Assembly (NCBI RefSeq): GCF_023035815.1
Contig: NZ_CP073159.1
Location: 248,001 to 312,000, forward strand
Direction of reading: 5' to 3'
From: Borrelia parkeri
Lineage (GTDB): Bacteria; Spirochaetota; Spirochaetia; Borreliales; Borreliaceae
DNA: 64,000 nt
In this document: piece by piece, positions 63,407-64,000 of the stretch
Numbering within the stretch: position 1 is the stretch's first letter
Layout of the letters: each line of letters opens with the position of its first letter
Position numbers and translations under genes: made by a program
The notes under the pieces: model-generated
Seen by the model: the letters and a program-made list of their open reading frames with translations, nothing else
Told to the model about the DNA's origin: nothing
Databases searched by the model: none

Positions 63407-64000
63407 TAATCTTCTCCTAACAAAATGATATTACCGCTTCTTAAATCAACAGTATCAGACCTTCCCTTAAGCAAATCAGATATCATGAATACCTTATGCA
63501 TTACACTTATTAAATCCATATCCGTTGTTATTAATATCTTATTATATATATTTTTTATATACAAAAAAATCTTGTAATCATAAAAATTCAACTTCAAAAA
63601 ATTAATTTCCGATATTAAATTATACAAAGTATTTTGATTTATTTTAACATAGTTAAGGTTCTTTATAATAGCAAGCATTCTATCTTCTAAAAAATCACCA
63701 ACTTCATTGCCATTTAAATTTAATCCACTAACTATAGGTAAATCATAAATTAAATCTTTACACTTTTCCAAAATTAAACCGTCTGAAGCAATAAAATAGT
63801 AAATAAAGCTGCCATCAACATTCTCATAAGCAGTAACGATAGGAACTCTTCTCTCAATATTAATGCTAATTGTATTAGGAAACTTAAGTTTTACCGTCAC
63901 ATTCTTTACCCTTAGATCTCTCATAATATTTTTCTCATAAGCACTAATATCAGCATCATAATAATAAGTATTAGGCTTAATTCCTGAAATACTCAATATC
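63406..64000 (-). CDS. ftsQ: cell division protein FtsQ/DivIB, C-terminal part
   Basis: The gene enters from the right edge; its N-terminus (cytoplasmic tail, membrane helix) is outside the window. The visible part begins within the POTRA domain (ISGIKPNTYYYD, then VKNVTVKLKFPNTISINIERR), the FtsQ/DivIB signature for binding partner division proteins. A beta domain follows, giving a periplasmic region of about 195 visible residues. It overlaps ftsA by one base. Ortholog of BB0301. Confidence 0.9.
   Translation of the reverse strand, partial: ILSISGIKPNTYYYDADISAYEKNIMRDLRVKNVTVKLKFPNTISINIERRVPIVTAYENVDGSFIYYFIASDGLILEKCKDLIYDLPIVSGLNLNGNEVGDFLEDRMLAIIKNLNYVKINQNTLYNLISEINFLKLNFYDYKIFLYIKNIYNKILITTDMDLISVMHKVFMISDLLKGRSDTVDLRSGNIILLGED

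Noticed and set aside
1..64000. Mobile elements, prophage or recently acquired islands
   Set aside because: No transposase, integrase or terminal repeats were seen; gene order is that of the conserved Borrelia chromosome.

Overview
The window is chromosomal DNA of a spirochaete of the genus Borrelia, most likely from the relapsing-fever group. Evidence for this: very AT-rich DNA; gene order matching, from memory, the Lyme agent B. burgdorferi from about BB0240 to BB0301; a spirochaete-type flagellar operon (flbB, flbC/fliK and flbD included); and glpT-glpQ directly before glpD. Relapsing-fever species carry that pair and Lyme-disease species are reported to lack it. I do not name a species. 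BB numbers below are synteny recalled from memory, not a search result.

Layout: (1) 1-2906, plus strand: glycerophosphodiester / glycerol-3-phosphate use (glpT end, glpQ, glpD). (2) 2994-5053, minus: a YaaR-like protein, a bactofilin and a membrane M23 peptidase, a probable cell-shape module. (3) 5283-14194, plus: rdgB, pepF, phosphatidylcholine synthase, a DedA protein, tRNA-Leu(GAG), leuS and an RND/MMPL exporter. (4) 14253-16673, minus: lon, divergent from (5) 16769-20759, plus: a RecO-like gene, recJ, a secreted M23 peptidase and rpsU with a clear terminator. (6) 20799-27280, minus: ftsK, uppP, a lytic transglycosylase lipoprotein and an acidic membrane protein. (7) 27488-30681, mixed strands: a TPR protein, a LysM-M23 peptidase and a small signal peptidase I. 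(8) 30727-64000, all minus: reading downstream from the right edge, ftsQ-ftsA-ftsZ, a TPR lipoprotein, dprA, hslV-hslU, then the flagellar set flgB to flhF, the MinD-like ylxH, and five less well understood genes ending in an Hsp70-like gene.

The last block spans about 33 kb with no gap above about 50 bases. Many of its genes overlap as ATGA or TGATG or abut, so division, protein quality control and motility genes are packed as one transcriptional neighbourhood. Envelope functions recur across the window: three M23 peptidases, Slt, UppP, bactofilin, FtsK and FtsQAZ. This fits a cell whose shape and motility depend on periplasmic flagella running along the peptidoglycan layer.

I saw no insertion sequence, prophage, CRISPR array or rRNA. 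The points most worth a second look are a RecO candidate beside recJ, a probable catalytically dead Mrr-like domain on a TPR protein, an NPEH instead of NPTH autocleavage site in FlhB, a consensus tRNA promoter buried in the dedA 3' end, an inverted repeat over the lon/recO divergent promoter, and many TTG starts decided by well-placed ribosome binding sites. No intergenic stretch exceeds 300 bases.
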